Assembly (NCBI GenBank): GCA_024276465.1
Contig: JAJRXD010000079.1
Location: 1-59,348 of the forward strand
Source of the DNA: Deltaproteobacteria bacterium
GTDB lineage: Bacteria; Desulfobacterota; WTBG01; CAIYCZ01; CAIRTM01
Direction: 5' to 3'
DNA length: 59,348 nucleotides
The notes under the pieces were generated by a model, which worked only from the letters and a program-made list of their open reading frames with translations, was not told the DNA's origin and searched no databases. Positions 17,432-27,006 of this stretch are shown here, piece after piece. The position numbers and the translations under genes were made by a program. Each line of letters opens with the position of its first letter. Position 1 is the stretch's first letter.

Positions 17432-19039
17432 ATGCAAAAATATGTTTCGTATCTTATCATTCCCATCACTTTTACAGTCTTTCTAATTAGCCTTGACTGG
17501 GGACTGCCCACCCAGGACCGCTTTAAGCAGGTCTTTGGAACGGAGAACAATTTTGAGAACAGAAAAAAAGAGTACCAGCTAAAAGAAAGTACCGGAACAC
17601 TGACCCCGTATGATCAGATTATTTACGGCAGGTCAAATCTGGCAGTTTCTTTTCCCTATGCAGGTGATGAGCACTATGTTCTGGATGGTCTGAGAAAACT
17701 GAACCCTTACAAGCTTAAATTTGACCCCGGGTATTACATGTATGGAGGTGGCTTTATGTATACTGAAGCTGCATTTCTTCAGCTTGCTTCATGGGTTAAG
17801 TTCTTAAAGATTGTCCGCGATTTTGACTATTACAAAAAACACCCTGAAGAGGTTGGGAAGGCATACTTTGTTATGCGATTTGCAGTAGTGGTGTTTGCAG
17901 CCACAGGCATTTTTCTTGTCTTCTGCCTTGCCAGGAAGTTTTTCGGGTATCCGGTTGCTTTTTTGTCATGGTTTATATTGTTTGTTATGCCCATGACCCA
18001 CCAGGCAACCCACACAGCAGAACCCCATATTTTTGTTCTGCCCTTTTTTATACTTTCCTTCTATTTTTGTCTTAACTCAATGGCAGGTAACCAGAAAAAA
18101 AACTGTCTGCTGGCAGCTGTCTTTTCTGGCCTGACAATCGGGACCCAGGCAACTTCCCTGTACATAGTCTGTCCTTTTGGAATGTCCCTGTACGTCAATT
18201 ACAGAAACAAACGCATGGACAAAAATGGTCTGCTTAAATCCATCCTACTGTACTCAGGTGTTTCTATTGCAGTATTTTTTCTGATTAATCCTTTTTACCT
18301 GATTAACTATAAAGGAATGATAGCGGATTTAACCCGTGGTTCAGGCAACCAGCTTGTTATTAATTTCAAATCATGGGCAAGTTCTCAGCTTTCATGGTTC
18401 CTTATGTTTTTGTTTCCTGTAACAGCAGGATATGGCGTTTTTAAAGCCAGGAAGAATAAAGTTTTTGCCGTGTTTATGTCCTGTATTGTTCCCGGCATTG
18501 CAGTCTATTTTCTGACAAACTATCATATGCCCTATGTTTACTCAACAGCAGCTCTTTTGTCTGTCCTGACAGCTTTTATGCTATGCGAGATATTTAAAAA
18601 CATGAAAAAAAGCTTAAGAGCTGTGTTTGCAGGTGTGGTCCTTCTGCTGCTGGTTGTTTTTCCCCTAGGGCGGTCTGTATATTATTATCTTAACTTTACT
18701 TCTGAAAACAGCGATGCAGCCGGCAGATGGATCAATCAAAATGTTATTCCCGGCACTGTAATCGGGGTGTTTTACCCCCCCTCCCTCTGGGACTGTGTTC
18801 CCTTTAATTATCACAATTATAAACTGGTGGATTACAGGCAGTTAGACACTGTTGATTCTGATCTGCCAAAATTCATTATAACCTCAGCCCAGCCACCATC
18901 ATTGCCACCAGAAATCATCTCATTGTATGAGGTTGAAAAGATGTATAAGCCACGGAGCCTGTTTGGACATCACTATAAATTAAAAGGCGAGTTGCAGGCG
19001 CTCATAGCAAAAACAACAATTATTTACAGCTGCAAATGA
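17432..19039 (+). CDS. GT39/PMT-like integral membrane glycosyltransferase
   Basis: 535 residues, about ten hydrophobic segments starting at residue 5 (YLIIPITFTVFLISL). The first large loop contains YAGDEHYVLDGL, an Asp-Glu typical of the catalytic loop of GT-C enzymes (PMT/ArnT/GT39 superfamily), and then AFLSWFILFVMPMTHQATH. These enzymes use polyprenyl-phosphate sugars on the outer face of the inner membrane. It is the only + strand gene inside the glycan locus, oriented divergently from the formyltransferase, and ends 20 bp before the convergent methyltransferase. Family call moderate; acceptor unknown. Confidence 0.72.
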   Translation: MQKYVSYLIIPITFTVFLISLDWGLPTQDRFKQVFGTENNFENRKKEYQLKESTGTLTPYDQIIYGRSNLAVSFPYAGDEHYVLDGLRKLNPYKLKFDPGYYMYGGGFMYTEAAFLQLASWVKFLKIVRDFDYYKKHPEEVGKAYFVMRFAVVVFAATGIFLVFCLARKFFGYPVAFLSWFILFVMPMTHQATHTAEPHIFVLPFFILSFYFCLNSMAGNQKKNCLLAAVFSGLTIGTQATSLYIVCPFGMSLYVNYRNKRMDKNGLLKSILLYSGVSIAVFFLINPFYLINYKGMIADLTRGSGNQLVINFKSWASSQLSWFLMFLFPVTAGYGVFKARKNKVFAVFMSCIVPGIAVYFLTNYHMPYVYSTAALLSVLTAFMLCEIFKNMKKSLRAVFAGVVLLLLVVFPLGRSVYYYLNFTSENSDAAGRWINQNVIPGTVIGVFYPPSLWDCVPFNYHNYKLVDYRQLDTVDSDLPKFIITSAQPPSLPPEIISLYEVEKMYKPRSLFGHHYKLKGELQALIAKTTIIYSCK

Positions 19040-19058
19040 ATATTGGCATCAATGAGAA

Positions 19059-19901
19059 TCAACTGGAATCCTCGCCTTCAATCTGGGCCAGAAGTTCCTG
19101 GATATTATCTATATTGTGGCCATGCCGGAGTCCCGTTTTGTGAGGTTTCGTTTTGTAACAACGCTGCTTTGCTGGTTGTTCCACTTTGTCCTGACCACTA
19201 TTTTTAACAGCAAGTACTACCCACCCCCTGGCATCCAGTGGACTGAAACGATCAAAAAGACAGACAGTCAGGAGTGCTGTTAGTTGATATGGGATTAGCA
19301 TAAGTGTGGCCAGTTTTTTTCTGATGGCAAGGTTGCGTGTGCCAATAATTTTCAGCGGGCAGAAAATGTACTTATAAAGTATTTTATGAAAAAATTCACT
19401 TAAGCGAAGGCATAAAAACATGGTGAAGCCGCCAGACCTTTCAATTGACACCACGTCAAACCCCGCTTTTTTACAGAGGTATTGAATACCATACCTGGTG
19501 AAACGATAAAAATCATTGGGTTCATAATGAAGGTACCAGGTCATGGGAACCGTAATATACAAAACAGCACCGGATTTCATCACACGAAAGCATTCTGTCA
19601 GAACATGTGATGGCTCAGGAACATGCTCAAGAACTTCAGTACATAATACAGTTTCAAAGCTTTTATCACAAAAAGGCAGGTGCTCAGCAGGAGCGCAAAC
19701 ATCAGGCTGCCTGTCAGGTGTTACTTCAACACCAATGTACTGTTTGTCAGCAAGGAACCGCCTGAATGGTTTCCCCCCGCATCCGATGTCAAGTATTTTC
19801 CCCTGAAAGCATGACAGGTGCTGCAGGAACAGTTTGCGAAATTCTCTTTTGCTCAGATACAGAGGGTTTAAAAGAAGTAAATCTGTATAAATTGGCAGCA
19901 T
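19059..19901 (-). CDS. SAM-dependent methyltransferase (class I)
   Basis: 280 residues. SAM-binding motif GKILDIGCGGKPFRRFLA (about residue 34), acidic second strand YIGVEVTPD, then FETVLCTEVLEHVPEP and the post-motif VMKSGAVLYITVPMTWY. It is a Methyltransf_11-type enzyme with an extra C-terminal extension of about 80 residues rich in basic residues. Its start overlaps the upstream radical SAM stop by one base (TAATG), which ties the pair translationally. Probably methylates a sugar or lipid carrier product; the acceptor is unknown. Confidence 0.83.
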   Translation of the reverse strand: MLPIYTDLLLLNPLYLSKREFRKLFLQHLSCFQGKILDIGCGGKPFRRFLADKQYIGVEVTPDRQPDVCAPAEHLPFCDKSFETVLCTEVLEHVPEPSHVLTECFRVMKSGAVLYITVPMTWYLHYEPNDFYRFTRYGIQYLCKKAGFDVVSIERSGGFTMFLCLRLSEFFHKILYKYIFCPLKIIGTRNLAIRKKLATLMLIPYQLTALLTVCLFDRFSPLDARGWVVLAVKNSGQDKVEQPAKQRCYKTKPHKTGLRHGHNIDNIQELLAQIEGEDSS

Positions 19902-21373
19902 TAGTTCCCGAGTTTTTCAGCAATCTTTTTCACCCCTGCTACAGGGTGTTTTAAATAGTAGCCTGACCTTGCAGCAATCTTTTTCACAGTTATCCTTTCA
20001 CAGGTTGAATCAGCAAGGCCCATCATCATTTCTACAAGCTCTTCGTAGCGTTTCTGCGGGACATCCCGGCAGAAATAGTTGGATTTATTATGATGTCCCG
20101 TGTCTTCATAAAGAGACACATCATGTACAGAAGGGAGCATGCCTTTGTCAACACATACCTTGTACAGCTCAGTGCCATAGTAAGGGGTAAAGGTGCAAAG
20201 ATTTACTGAATCAGGTTTCAGCTCCTTAATGAAGTTATATGTTGCAGTAATATCCTGCTCCTTTTCAAAAGGAGATCCGATCATAAAATAAAGATGCAGC
20301 CTTAATCTTGATTTTTTTACCAGTTTAACCTTCTCACGCACAAGCTCTTTTGTAATATCTTTTTTTAATGTTTTCAGGATACGGTCACTTCCTGACTCAA
20401 CCCCCAGGGCTATGGATCTGCAGTTTGCCCGCTCAAGGGTGTTTAAAAGTTTTTTGCTGATAGAATTAACACGGGACAGACAGCCCCAGGACAGTTTTTT
20501 ATGCAGGCCCCGTTCAATAAACATATTACAGAATTCTGTTGTTTTGACAACATTGCTTATAAAGGTGTCATCAAGAAAACGGAAGCTCCTGCCTCCGTAC
20601 TTAATATAATTTTTCTCTATTTCATCAACAAGGGATGTGGCTGATCTGAACACAACCTTTCTGCCCCATATTGGAACACTGGCACAAAATGCACATTGGT
20701 GGGGACAGCCCCTGCTTGCAACAATTGTTGTCCATTCAGAGCCGGTAGAGCTTTTGTTTATCAAAAGATCATGATTAATAAAAGGCAGAGCATCAAGGTC
20801 TGCTATACGATCCCGCCCGGGTGTTGTAATGTACTCGCTTCCTGACTTGAAAGTCAGACCGGCGATTTTATTCAGATCACCCCTGTTCTTCAAAAGAAAA
20901 TCGGAAAGCTCAAGCATTGTATATTCACCCTCACCGCATACAGCAAAGTCTATATGTTCGTGCCGGCAGCTTTCCTGAGGCAGCAGTGTTGGATATGGTC
21001 CTCCAACAACCACATGGCAGCTGCATGTTTCTTTAGCAATCTGTGCTATTTTCATTACACATGCACTGGTGGAAACATAGGAGGTTATCCCCACTATTTT
21101 TGGTCTGTGCTGTTCAATAACAGATTTTATTTCCTGCCAGACCTCATTGCTGTCATCGTGAAGATTTTTTTTAAAATTTGTAAAAGCATTTGCCCTCTGT
21201 TCAGGAAGATATTTATATCTGCTCGATTCCATACCAACTTCGGCATTGTAAATGCCAACATCACAGTTGTTTTCATGAAGCAGAGTGGCTATGCTGCCAA
21301 GCCCAACAGGGAAGGTTTTTACCTTGATTCCCATCAGCCTTTCATAAGGAGGGAAAATAAACAGAGTATCCAT
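19901..21373 (-). CDS. B12-binding radical SAM protein
   Basis: 490 residues. An N-terminal cobalamin-binding-type domain (TLFIFPPYERLMG..., VGITSYVSTSACVM, VVVGGPYPTLLP) is followed by the radical SAM cluster motif RGCPHQCAFCASVPIWG, i.e. C-x3-C-x2-C (about residue 220). The C-terminal region contains ALGVESGSDRILKTLKK. Members do methyl transfer to unactivated carbons or rearrangements with cobalamin. Tight coupling to a methyltransferase and a glycan enzyme suggests carbon methylation of a sugar or lipid, but the substrate is unknown. Confidence 0.87.
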   Translation of the reverse strand: MDTLFIFPPYERLMGIKVKTFPVGLGSIATLLHENNCDVGIYNAEVGMESSRYKYLPEQRANAFTNFKKNLHDDSNEVWQEIKSVIEQHRPKIVGITSYVSTSACVMKIAQIAKETCSCHVVVGGPYPTLLPQESCRHEHIDFAVCGEGEYTMLELSDFLLKNRGDLNKIAGLTFKSGSEYITTPGRDRIADLDALPFINHDLLINKSSTGSEWTTIVASRGCPHQCAFCASVPIWGRKVVFRSATSLVDEIEKNYIKYGGRSFRFLDDTFISNVVKTTEFCNMFIERGLHKKLSWGCLSRVNSISKKLLNTLERANCRSIALGVESGSDRILKTLKKDITKELVREKVKLVKKSRLRLHLYFMIGSPFEKEQDITATYNFIKELKPDSVNLCTFTPYYGTELYKVCVDKGMLPSVHDVSLYEDTGHHNKSNYFCRDVPQKRYEELVEMMMGLADSTCERITVKKIAARSGYYLKHPVAGVKKIAEKLGN

Positions 21374-21388
21374 AATTAAATAGAATTT

Positions 21389-22465
21389 TTATTTTTCAAT
21401 CTGTTGAACAAACCAGCTGCAAAAAGCATCCATGCCTTTCTGTGATATTGTTCTGCGATAGGTTTCCTGTCCGTTTGACGCAAGTGCTGTTCTGGTTTTC
21501 TTGTCATCTATCAATTCGTTTATGCCGGATTCCAGGTTGTCAAAACCCCACTTGATCGGGAAGTAGGTTTTGCCGGGTATGAAAACATCAGGCCATGTTT
21601 CCATGTGTGACATGTCGGGCTTCATCAGTGCAGCCCCGTAAATCCATGCTTCAAAATCACGAACCCCTATCTCTCCTGCACCAAACGGGCTTATTACAAG
21701 CTTTGTGCGGCTCATCTCCCGCTTGTATTCTGAAATGGAGACACGGGACAGCAGAGCTGCTTTCCGGCAAGTAATGGTGCTGAGTATCTCACTCATGCGC
21801 TGTCTGTGAAAGGAGAGGGTGTTGCGGCTGTATTTTTTTGTTCCCCTGAACATGAAATCAATGGGCCTTGGCTGGTCCGGGGAAACAAATTTGACATTAT
21901 ATGAAGGCGGAAGATAGCGTTTTATCTTCCTTAGACGTGGTGGCAGAATATCACCTGCCATATCACCAAGGCCAAGGTGCCACAGCAGATTAACCTTGTG
22001 GGAAAGAGCCAGGTCAAGGGGTTGTGACTGAAGAGTGCTGGGCTCATCGCATATTCCGAATTCACGGTGATAGAAATCCGTAAAAATTCTGTCACCGTAA
22101 AAAGATTTTGTGTAAAGTGTTTTATCTTTAAACAACTGCTTTTTTAAATACAGGTCCACATGCGGGAGCAGTTGAAAATGAGTAACAGATGTGCTGTCAA
22201 ACTCATCAAAATAGATGAACTTATTACAGAATTTTTTCAGGTAATCAATAAATTCAAAAACCCTGTCAGGCTCTTTCCACCATTTTCTGATAATTACAGA
22301 GCTGAGGCATAAAATATCTGAAGTAATTGTCTGCTCATCAGGTTTGTAACAGATGTTTATGTCATAACCACTTTCTCTCAGGGCTTTTTTGTTTTTCCTT
22401 ACAGGGTACAGCGTGAAGTCAGCAATTCGTGACCTGTGAGACAGAATAGTTACTTTTTTCATCAT
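21389..22465 (-). CDS. Putative glycosyltransferase (GT-B / exostosin-like C-terminus)
   Basis: 358 residues, no clear family in the N-terminal half. The C-terminal half has VISPFGAGEIGVRDFEAWIYGAALMKP (quoted in part: SPFGAGEIGVRDFEAW), resembling the donor-side segment of GT1/GT47-like transferases where a Glu in 'E-x-x-x' follows a Gly-rich loop. It overlaps the ABC transporter start downstream by 4 bp. I infer glycan transfer from context and this one segment, so the call is modest. Confidence 0.5.
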   Translation of the reverse strand: MMKKVTILSHRSRIADFTLYPVRKNKKALRESGYDINICYKPDEQTITSDILCLSSVIIRKWWKEPDRVFEFIDYLKKFCNKFIYFDEFDSTSVTHFQLLPHVDLYLKKQLFKDKTLYTKSFYGDRIFTDFYHREFGICDEPSTLQSQPLDLALSHKVNLLWHLGLGDMAGDILPPRLRKIKRYLPPSYNVKFVSPDQPRPIDFMFRGTKKYSRNTLSFHRQRMSEILSTITCRKAALLSRVSISEYKREMSRTKLVISPFGAGEIGVRDFEAWIYGAALMKPDMSHMETWPDVFIPGKTYFPIKWGFDNLESGINELIDDKKTRTALASNGQETYRRTISQKGMDAFCSWFVQQIEK

Positions 22466-24228
22466 TGGTTCTGCTGATCAACCATTCTTTTAAATTCTTT
22501 GTTTGCATTGTACAGCTCTTCATATGTGCCTTGTTCAATAATTCTCCCATTTTTCAGACAGAAAATTATATCAGCATTTCTCACCGTGGAAAGACGGTGG
22601 GCAATCAGTATAATTGTTTTTTTTCCTCTGAATTCATCAATATTTTTCTGAATCTCCTTTTCTGTTTTTGTGTCAAGTGAACTGGTAGCCTCATCAAATA
22701 TTAAAATTTTTGCATCCTTGTAAATTTCCCTGGCAATACACAACCTCTGGCGCTGTCCGCCGGAGATGTTTATGCCGCTTTCTCCGAGCATGGTATCATA
22801 GCCTTTCTCCAACCCATGAATAAACGTATCTATATCTGCTTTTGAAGCAGCTGACTTCACCTTTTCATCATTGTCCCCACATGTATTGTTCCAAAGCGTA
22901 ATATTGTTGTAAATTGTGTCATGAAATACTACGCTTTCCTGGGTAATGTAGCCTATTTTTTTTCTTAATGAGTCAATGTCAAGCTCGCTGTATGCCCTGT
23001 CTCCTATATATATTGAACCCTCTGTGGGTCGGAGCAGTCCTACCAGCATATTTATAAGAGTAGTCTTTCCTGAACCGGATTCACCTACAACAGCAACTGT
23101 TTTATTTGCAGGAATTTTTATGCTTACATTACTTAAAACTTTTTTCCCGTTGTCAAAATTAAAGCTGACATTTTTAAACAGAATGGGCTTTTCAAAGGAT
23201 ATTTTCTGAGATTTGTTTTTTGTCTCTTTTTTTTCTTTAAATTTTTCCAGATCTGATTCAAGGTTGTTTAGAACTTTGATGCTTCCCCATGAGTTAAGAA
23301 GCTTTCTGAACCTGGTCTGTATGATTAATATTCTCACCATAGCGCTGTAAAGCAGATAAAGCAAAAAGAGATATTTCAGGATGTCTTCACCTTTAAACTC
23401 AACATAATAGAAAATGATACAGGCAATTATCAGTATCATAAAAGGCTGAAATCCGTCCTGGCTTATGGCTCCCAGAAACCCCTGCCTGAACTGCAGTTTC
23501 CCTAAAATTTTGCTCTGGCTGAATATATGCTTCAGTATGTTCGGATATTCTGAGGTGGCTTTCAGGTATTTGTAGTTTCGCAAAGACTGAATAAGAATTT
23601 TCTGCAATCCTGCTGAATGATGAGATGTTCTGATTGAGTATTTTTTTGTAATTTGGTTAATTTTTTTTATTGCAAAAAATGCCGGGATACCTGTTGCTGT
23701 TAAGATTAAAATAAGGGTGGGATTTAAAACCAGTGGAACAGTAAGGTACAGGGCGGCAAAAAGAGTAGAGACCATTACACTTGCAAATATCTTGAAAGAA
23801 AAAACAACATTCTGGAACTCAACAATTATTGCATTGTTTAAATACCCGGATGTTTTTTTCTGAAAAAACTGATAGTCCAGTTCAAATATTTTTTTTGCAA
23901 TATTCCATCGCAGAGTTACCAGGAGGTCAGCCATTATTTTGCTTACAAGCGCAGACTGTGCAATAAGGGAAACTGACCGGGCAGAATAAAAAAATACAAA
24001 AAAAAGCAGGATATAATGGAGGCGGTATTCAATTCCCATAGAATTAAATGCTTCTCTTAAAAGAAGTGATATTTTGCTTTTGCTGTTTTCTCCTTCAAAG
24101 ATTGGCAGGAAAAGGCCTAACCCAAAACCTTCAAAGCCAACAGCAACAGTCGTAATTACAAAAACATATATTAGCTTGGCGCCTGCAAGCCTGTAATAAA
24201 ACATAAAAAGACTGTAAAATGATTTCAT
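22462..24228 (-). CDS. ABC exporter, fused membrane and ATPase domains (MsbA/PglK type)
   Basis: About 588 residues. Six N-terminal membrane segments (first about residue 15), then a complete ATPase: Walker A GESGSGKTTLINMLVG, signature NISGGQRQRLCIAREIY and Walker B ILIFDEATSSLDTKTE, then the His switch LIAHRLSTV. This half-transporter would act as a homodimer to flip lipid-linked glycan across the inner membrane. I start at the ATG at 24228, which lies just after the upstream stop; a TTG-initiated longer frame (to 24303) would overlap the preceding gene. Confidence 0.9.
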   Translation of the reverse strand: MKSFYSLFMFYYRLAGAKLIYVFVITTVAVGFEGFGLGLFLPIFEGENSKSKISLLLREAFNSMGIEYRLHYILLFFVFFYSARSVSLIAQSALVSKIMADLLVTLRWNIAKKIFELDYQFFQKKTSGYLNNAIIVEFQNVVFSFKIFASVMVSTLFAALYLTVPLVLNPTLILILTATGIPAFFAIKKINQITKKYSIRTSHHSAGLQKILIQSLRNYKYLKATSEYPNILKHIFSQSKILGKLQFRQGFLGAISQDGFQPFMILIIACIIFYYVEFKGEDILKYLFLLYLLYSAMVRILIIQTRFRKLLNSWGSIKVLNNLESDLEKFKEKKETKNKSQKISFEKPILFKNVSFNFDNGKKVLSNVSIKIPANKTVAVVGESGSGKTTLINMLVGLLRPTEGSIYIGDRAYSELDIDSLRKKIGYITQESVVFHDTIYNNITLWNNTCGDNDEKVKSAASKADIDTFIHGLEKGYDTMLGESGINISGGQRQRLCIAREIYKDAKILIFDEATSSLDTKTEKEIQKNIDEFRGKKTIILIAHRLSTVRNADIIFCLKNGRIIEQGTYEELYNANKEFKRMVDQQNQ

Positions 24229-24241
24229 GGGCAGATATTTT

Positions 24242-26134
24242 TTATATGATTTCCGCCAGTTTGCTGACAGCCTTTTCCCCTGTTGAATCAATAAGCTGTT
24301 CACCGGCCTGTTTGCATGTTCTGCTGTATTCCTGACGAAAAGTCAAATCACTGTGAAGGCGTTCTATCCAGGCTTTTACTTCAGAGGGCGATCCGCTTGA
24401 CAGAATTTTCTGGTTGTCAATGGCAGTAAGAGGGCTGTAATCCGGCAGCCAGTTGGAAAGAATTATTATTAAAGGCCATCCCGACATTGACAGGTCAACC
24501 GCTGCACCGGTGCAGCCTGCAAGTATGCATGCCGGAGATTTGATTCGGAGTTCATTCTCCAGTGTAACGCCCCTGGCACTTATGCAGGCATGGGTTTTAA
24601 TTTTTTCAGGCACGGCTTCAAGCCACGCAACGGTACGCTCATAGGTTGATGGATGCGGGCGGAGAATCAGCGAATACCCCATGTCTGCCAATCCCTTAAG
24701 TGCCCACCTGAAAAGCGTATAGGGGCGGTGCATATCACCTAAAATCAGGATATTGTGCCCCGGATTATTCAAGCAGGGAGATGTTATTTTTTTTGTTAAA
24801 CGCGGTGCACCGCATACTTTTATATGGCCCTCAGAATAACCGCTTTCAGAGAACCATCCTGCGGACAAAGATCCCTCCACGGCAGTTATATCAGGGGTGC
24901 TGCCCGAGTTTTTCCCAGCCATTATTGCGGCAGGTGTCATTATCCTCCACCTGTGCGCAAGACCGGCTGACCCGTGCTGCAGGCCGATGGTTTTCACCTG
25001 TTCTTTTTTCCCTGCTCTTACAACAGCACGGCCCTCAACAAGTTCAAAAACAGGTACTATTAAACTTTTTACATGGTAAAGCTTTAAAGCATTTGTCGTG
25101 CATTTTTCCAGGTACAGGGTGGAAGGCCAGTCCAAAAAAAGGGTAGAGAATATTTGATTGATAAAAAGAAATTTAATATCAACATTTCTCCACGTCATTT
25201 TTTCGGATTTAAAAAATGCTTTCCACCACCCCAGCCATTTCAGGGTATTTCTCAGGCAGCAATAACTTGCTAACAGGTTCATAAAACTTCCAAAGCCTTC
25301 AGCAGGCACAGCAGGCATATCAGAAGGAAAACTTCTTAAAGCCTTCCAGTCAGAAAGCACTGTTTTTATGTTTTTAAGTGATGAAGAATTTCTTCGGGAA
25401 ACAGAGACAAGATAAGCGCCTTTTTTTTGGGAGGTTTCCAGTGCATCTGAAAAAAGCCCTGTGAACCTGTAATGATTAGTCTGTGCTGCTTTTGACCAGT
25501 TGCCGGGAAAGCGGGCATATACCAGCAGATCAGCTTTCTGCTCCTTTGAAAAATTTTTTGTAATAAGCCAGGCAATAAAATCCGAACGAAAATTCCTGAA
25601 CCAGCAGCGAAGTAAAAAAATAAGCCTGTTTGAAACAGACCGGGGTGCGCTTATCTCGTGGGCATAAAACTCAATTTTCAGCAATTGGCATAATTTTGAA
25701 ACTAACCTGTGAATAACAGAGCTGCTAACTGCCAGGCATCCTGTATAACTGCCCATGCGAAGCTCTGATTCTATCACATTGAACCTGACAAGGTCAAACC
25801 ATGGTGCATCCGAGAAATTTGGTTCAGTAATTCGGGAAAGCCACAAGTCAGGAATATCTTTGAAATATTCAGCCAGATTCTTCAGCCATTTTTCAACCTC
25901 ATGGTGAAAAGTGCACATCTCTTGCTGGAGCAGGGGGGCAGCTTCAACAACGGTTGTCAGGATTTTTTTTTCAGAAAAAAGACTCAGCAGAGAATCGTAT
26001 GGCTCATCCGTCATCCACAACAGCGTTGCCTCCTGAAAGCCTTTTACATCAGGCAGCAGGGATTCCCAGTCAATTTCGGGCAGGTTTATGCCTGAACCTT
26101 CTACAATAATAAGACATCTGTTCTGGATGGGCAT
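24242..26134 (-). CDS. Surface carbohydrate biosynthesis protein, large (TIGR04326-like)
   Basis: 630 residues. The C-terminal part has a GT-B like layout resembling capsule/CDP-glycerol transferase-type proteins: IGLQHGSAGLAHRW, SEGHIKVCGAPRLTK, ILILGDMHRPYTLF, YSLILRPHPSTYERT and ILAGCTGAAVDLSMSGWPL. These match the pattern of a poorly characterised surface-carbohydrate family (I recall TIGR04326). Its N-terminal 250 residues show no known motif. Role: probably glycan polymer or linker synthesis; unproven. The neighbour downstream is the ABC exporter. Confidence 0.6.
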   Translation of the reverse strand: MPIQNRCLIIVEGSGINLPEIDWESLLPDVKGFQEATLLWMTDEPYDSLLSLFSEKKILTTVVEAAPLLQQEMCTFHHEVEKWLKNLAEYFKDIPDLWLSRITEPNFSDAPWFDLVRFNVIESELRMGSYTGCLAVSSSVIHRLVSKLCQLLKIEFYAHEISAPRSVSNRLIFLLRCWFRNFRSDFIAWLITKNFSKEQKADLLVYARFPGNWSKAAQTNHYRFTGLFSDALETSQKKGAYLVSVSRRNSSSLKNIKTVLSDWKALRSFPSDMPAVPAEGFGSFMNLLASYCCLRNTLKWLGWWKAFFKSEKMTWRNVDIKFLFINQIFSTLFLDWPSTLYLEKCTTNALKLYHVKSLIVPVFELVEGRAVVRAGKKEQVKTIGLQHGSAGLAHRWRIMTPAAIMAGKNSGSTPDITAVEGSLSAGWFSESGYSEGHIKVCGAPRLTKKITSPCLNNPGHNILILGDMHRPYTLFRWALKGLADMGYSLILRPHPSTYERTVAWLEAVPEKIKTHACISARGVTLENELRIKSPACILAGCTGAAVDLSMSGWPLIIILSNWLPDYSPLTAIDNQKILSSGSPSEVKAWIERLHSDLTFRQEYSRTCKQAGEQLIDSTGEKAVSKLAEII

Positions 26135-26189
26135 ATTTCTTTTTTGTTTTTAGCGACAAAAAACTTGATTTTATATTTAAAATCATTAG

Positions 26190-26340
26190 TGTCCAAAATA
26201 CAGTATTATATGTATTGTTTTTTCATCTGTTTTAATGTTGAGATTGCTTCGTCGCCTGCGCTCATCGCAATGACAGTAACCGCTTGATTTTGCTTTGTAT
26301 TGTCATTGCGAGCAAAGCGCGGCAAGCTCGTTTTTGGACA
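26190..26340. repeat. MITE-like palindromic repeat, copy 1
   Basis: About 151 bp bounded by TGTCCAAAA (26190-26198) and TTTTGGACA (26332-26340). Inside are the paired words GAGATTGCTTCGTCGCCTG and GCGAGCAAAGCGCGGCAAGC. It is nearly identical to 48004-48153, and both copies are preceded by AAAATCATTAG. Word composition resembles the GCTTCGTCGC...TCGCAATGAC repeats scattered through many environmental bacterial genomes. No transposase is encoded. Confidence 0.8.
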
Positions 26341-26412
26341 ACTGTAATTTAAAATATTTATCATATGTACATGTATATATGATAACATGTACATGCTCTG
26401 AAAGGAGGAGAT

Positions 26413-26640
26413 ATGATCATCGTTTCTGCTACCAAACTGAGGAAAAACCTGTTTGAATATCTTGATAAAATTGCAAAAGGCGAGACAATTATCGTGCGCC
26501 GCAACAAACGTGACGTAGCCCAGTTGGTTCCCTTCCATAAGATTGACTGGCGTGATAAAATGAAAGTCCAGCCAACACTGCTTGCTGACCCTGAAAAAAT
26601 CATTGAGCCCCTTGATGATGTTTGGGAGGAATATCTTTGA
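26413..26640 (+). CDS. Phd/YefM-family antitoxin
   Basis: 75 residues: MIIVSATKLRKNLFEYLDKI, GETIIVRRNKRDVAQLVPF and a C-terminal tail ending DDVWEEYL. Matches Phd/YefM antitoxins that pair with PIN, Doc or RelE toxins. GAAAGGAGGAG precedes the ATG by a few bases. Its natural partner, a PIN toxin, survives only as a fragment directly downstream, so this is an orphan antitoxin. Confidence 0.82.
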   Translation: MIIVSATKLRKNLFEYLDKIAKGETIIVRRNKRDVAQLVPFHKIDWRDKMKVQPTLLADPEKIIEPLDDVWEEYL

Positions 26641-26745
26641 AAAAAAATATCTTTTTGATACCCACGCGTTGATTTTCTGGAGTACAAAAGAATGGGTGAA
26701 TGAGAAATTTATAAATTTTTTTGATGATCAGGCATGCCTAAGCTG
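26637..26745 (+). pseudogene. PIN-domain toxin fragment (VapC-like)
   Basis: After the antitoxin stop the text reads KKYLFDTHALIFW, the start of a VapC-type PIN domain (first catalytic Asp present). The A-run after the TTG (8 A) puts the start codon out of frame, consistent with 6 A in an intact gene. Only about 35 residues remain before the sequence runs into the end of the convergent RelE-like gene. The rest of the toxin is lost. Confidence 0.6.
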
Positions 26746-27006
26746 TTTCAATATTTCATCGTAATCTGAATGTGAACCAATCCAGAACCAGATTATTTCC
26801 CTGTCCTGCAGTATGCCCACAGCACGATAATTTTTTGAAATGCGAACTGCATAAATTGGACGTTTTGAATGTATTCGCTTGAAGCGTAACCCCGGATGAT
26901 AAGGGTCTTTTTTGAATTGGGCATAGGCCTCTCTCGCCTGTCTTTGGGTTTTCTTCGGCATATCTGCCAATAAATTACGAAAACTCTCAGTTGTTTGTGA
27001 TATCAC
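26728..27006 (-). CDS. RelE/ParE-superfamily toxin
   Basis: 92 residues: a RelE-like small fold with a helical start (TTESFRNLLADMPKKTQRQA), then FKKDPYHPGLRFKRIH, IYAVRISKNYRAVG and the C-terminal IIWFWIGSHSDYDEIL. Matches type II RelE/ParE-family toxins, which cleave mRNA at the ribosome or act on gyrase. The GTG start overlaps the antitoxin stop by 4 bp (GTGA). The toxin frame is intact while its antitoxin gene carries an in-frame TAA. Confidence 0.83.
   Translation of the reverse strand: MISQTTESFRNLLADMPKKTQRQAREAYAQFKKDPYHPGLRFKRIHSKRPIYAVRISKNYRAVGILQDREIIWFWIGSHSDYDEILKQLRHA

Noticed and set aside
26206-26687. Minus-strand open frames across the MITE repeat and Phd gene
   Set aside because: They come from the palindromic repeat and the antisense of a good antitoxin gene; not proteins.
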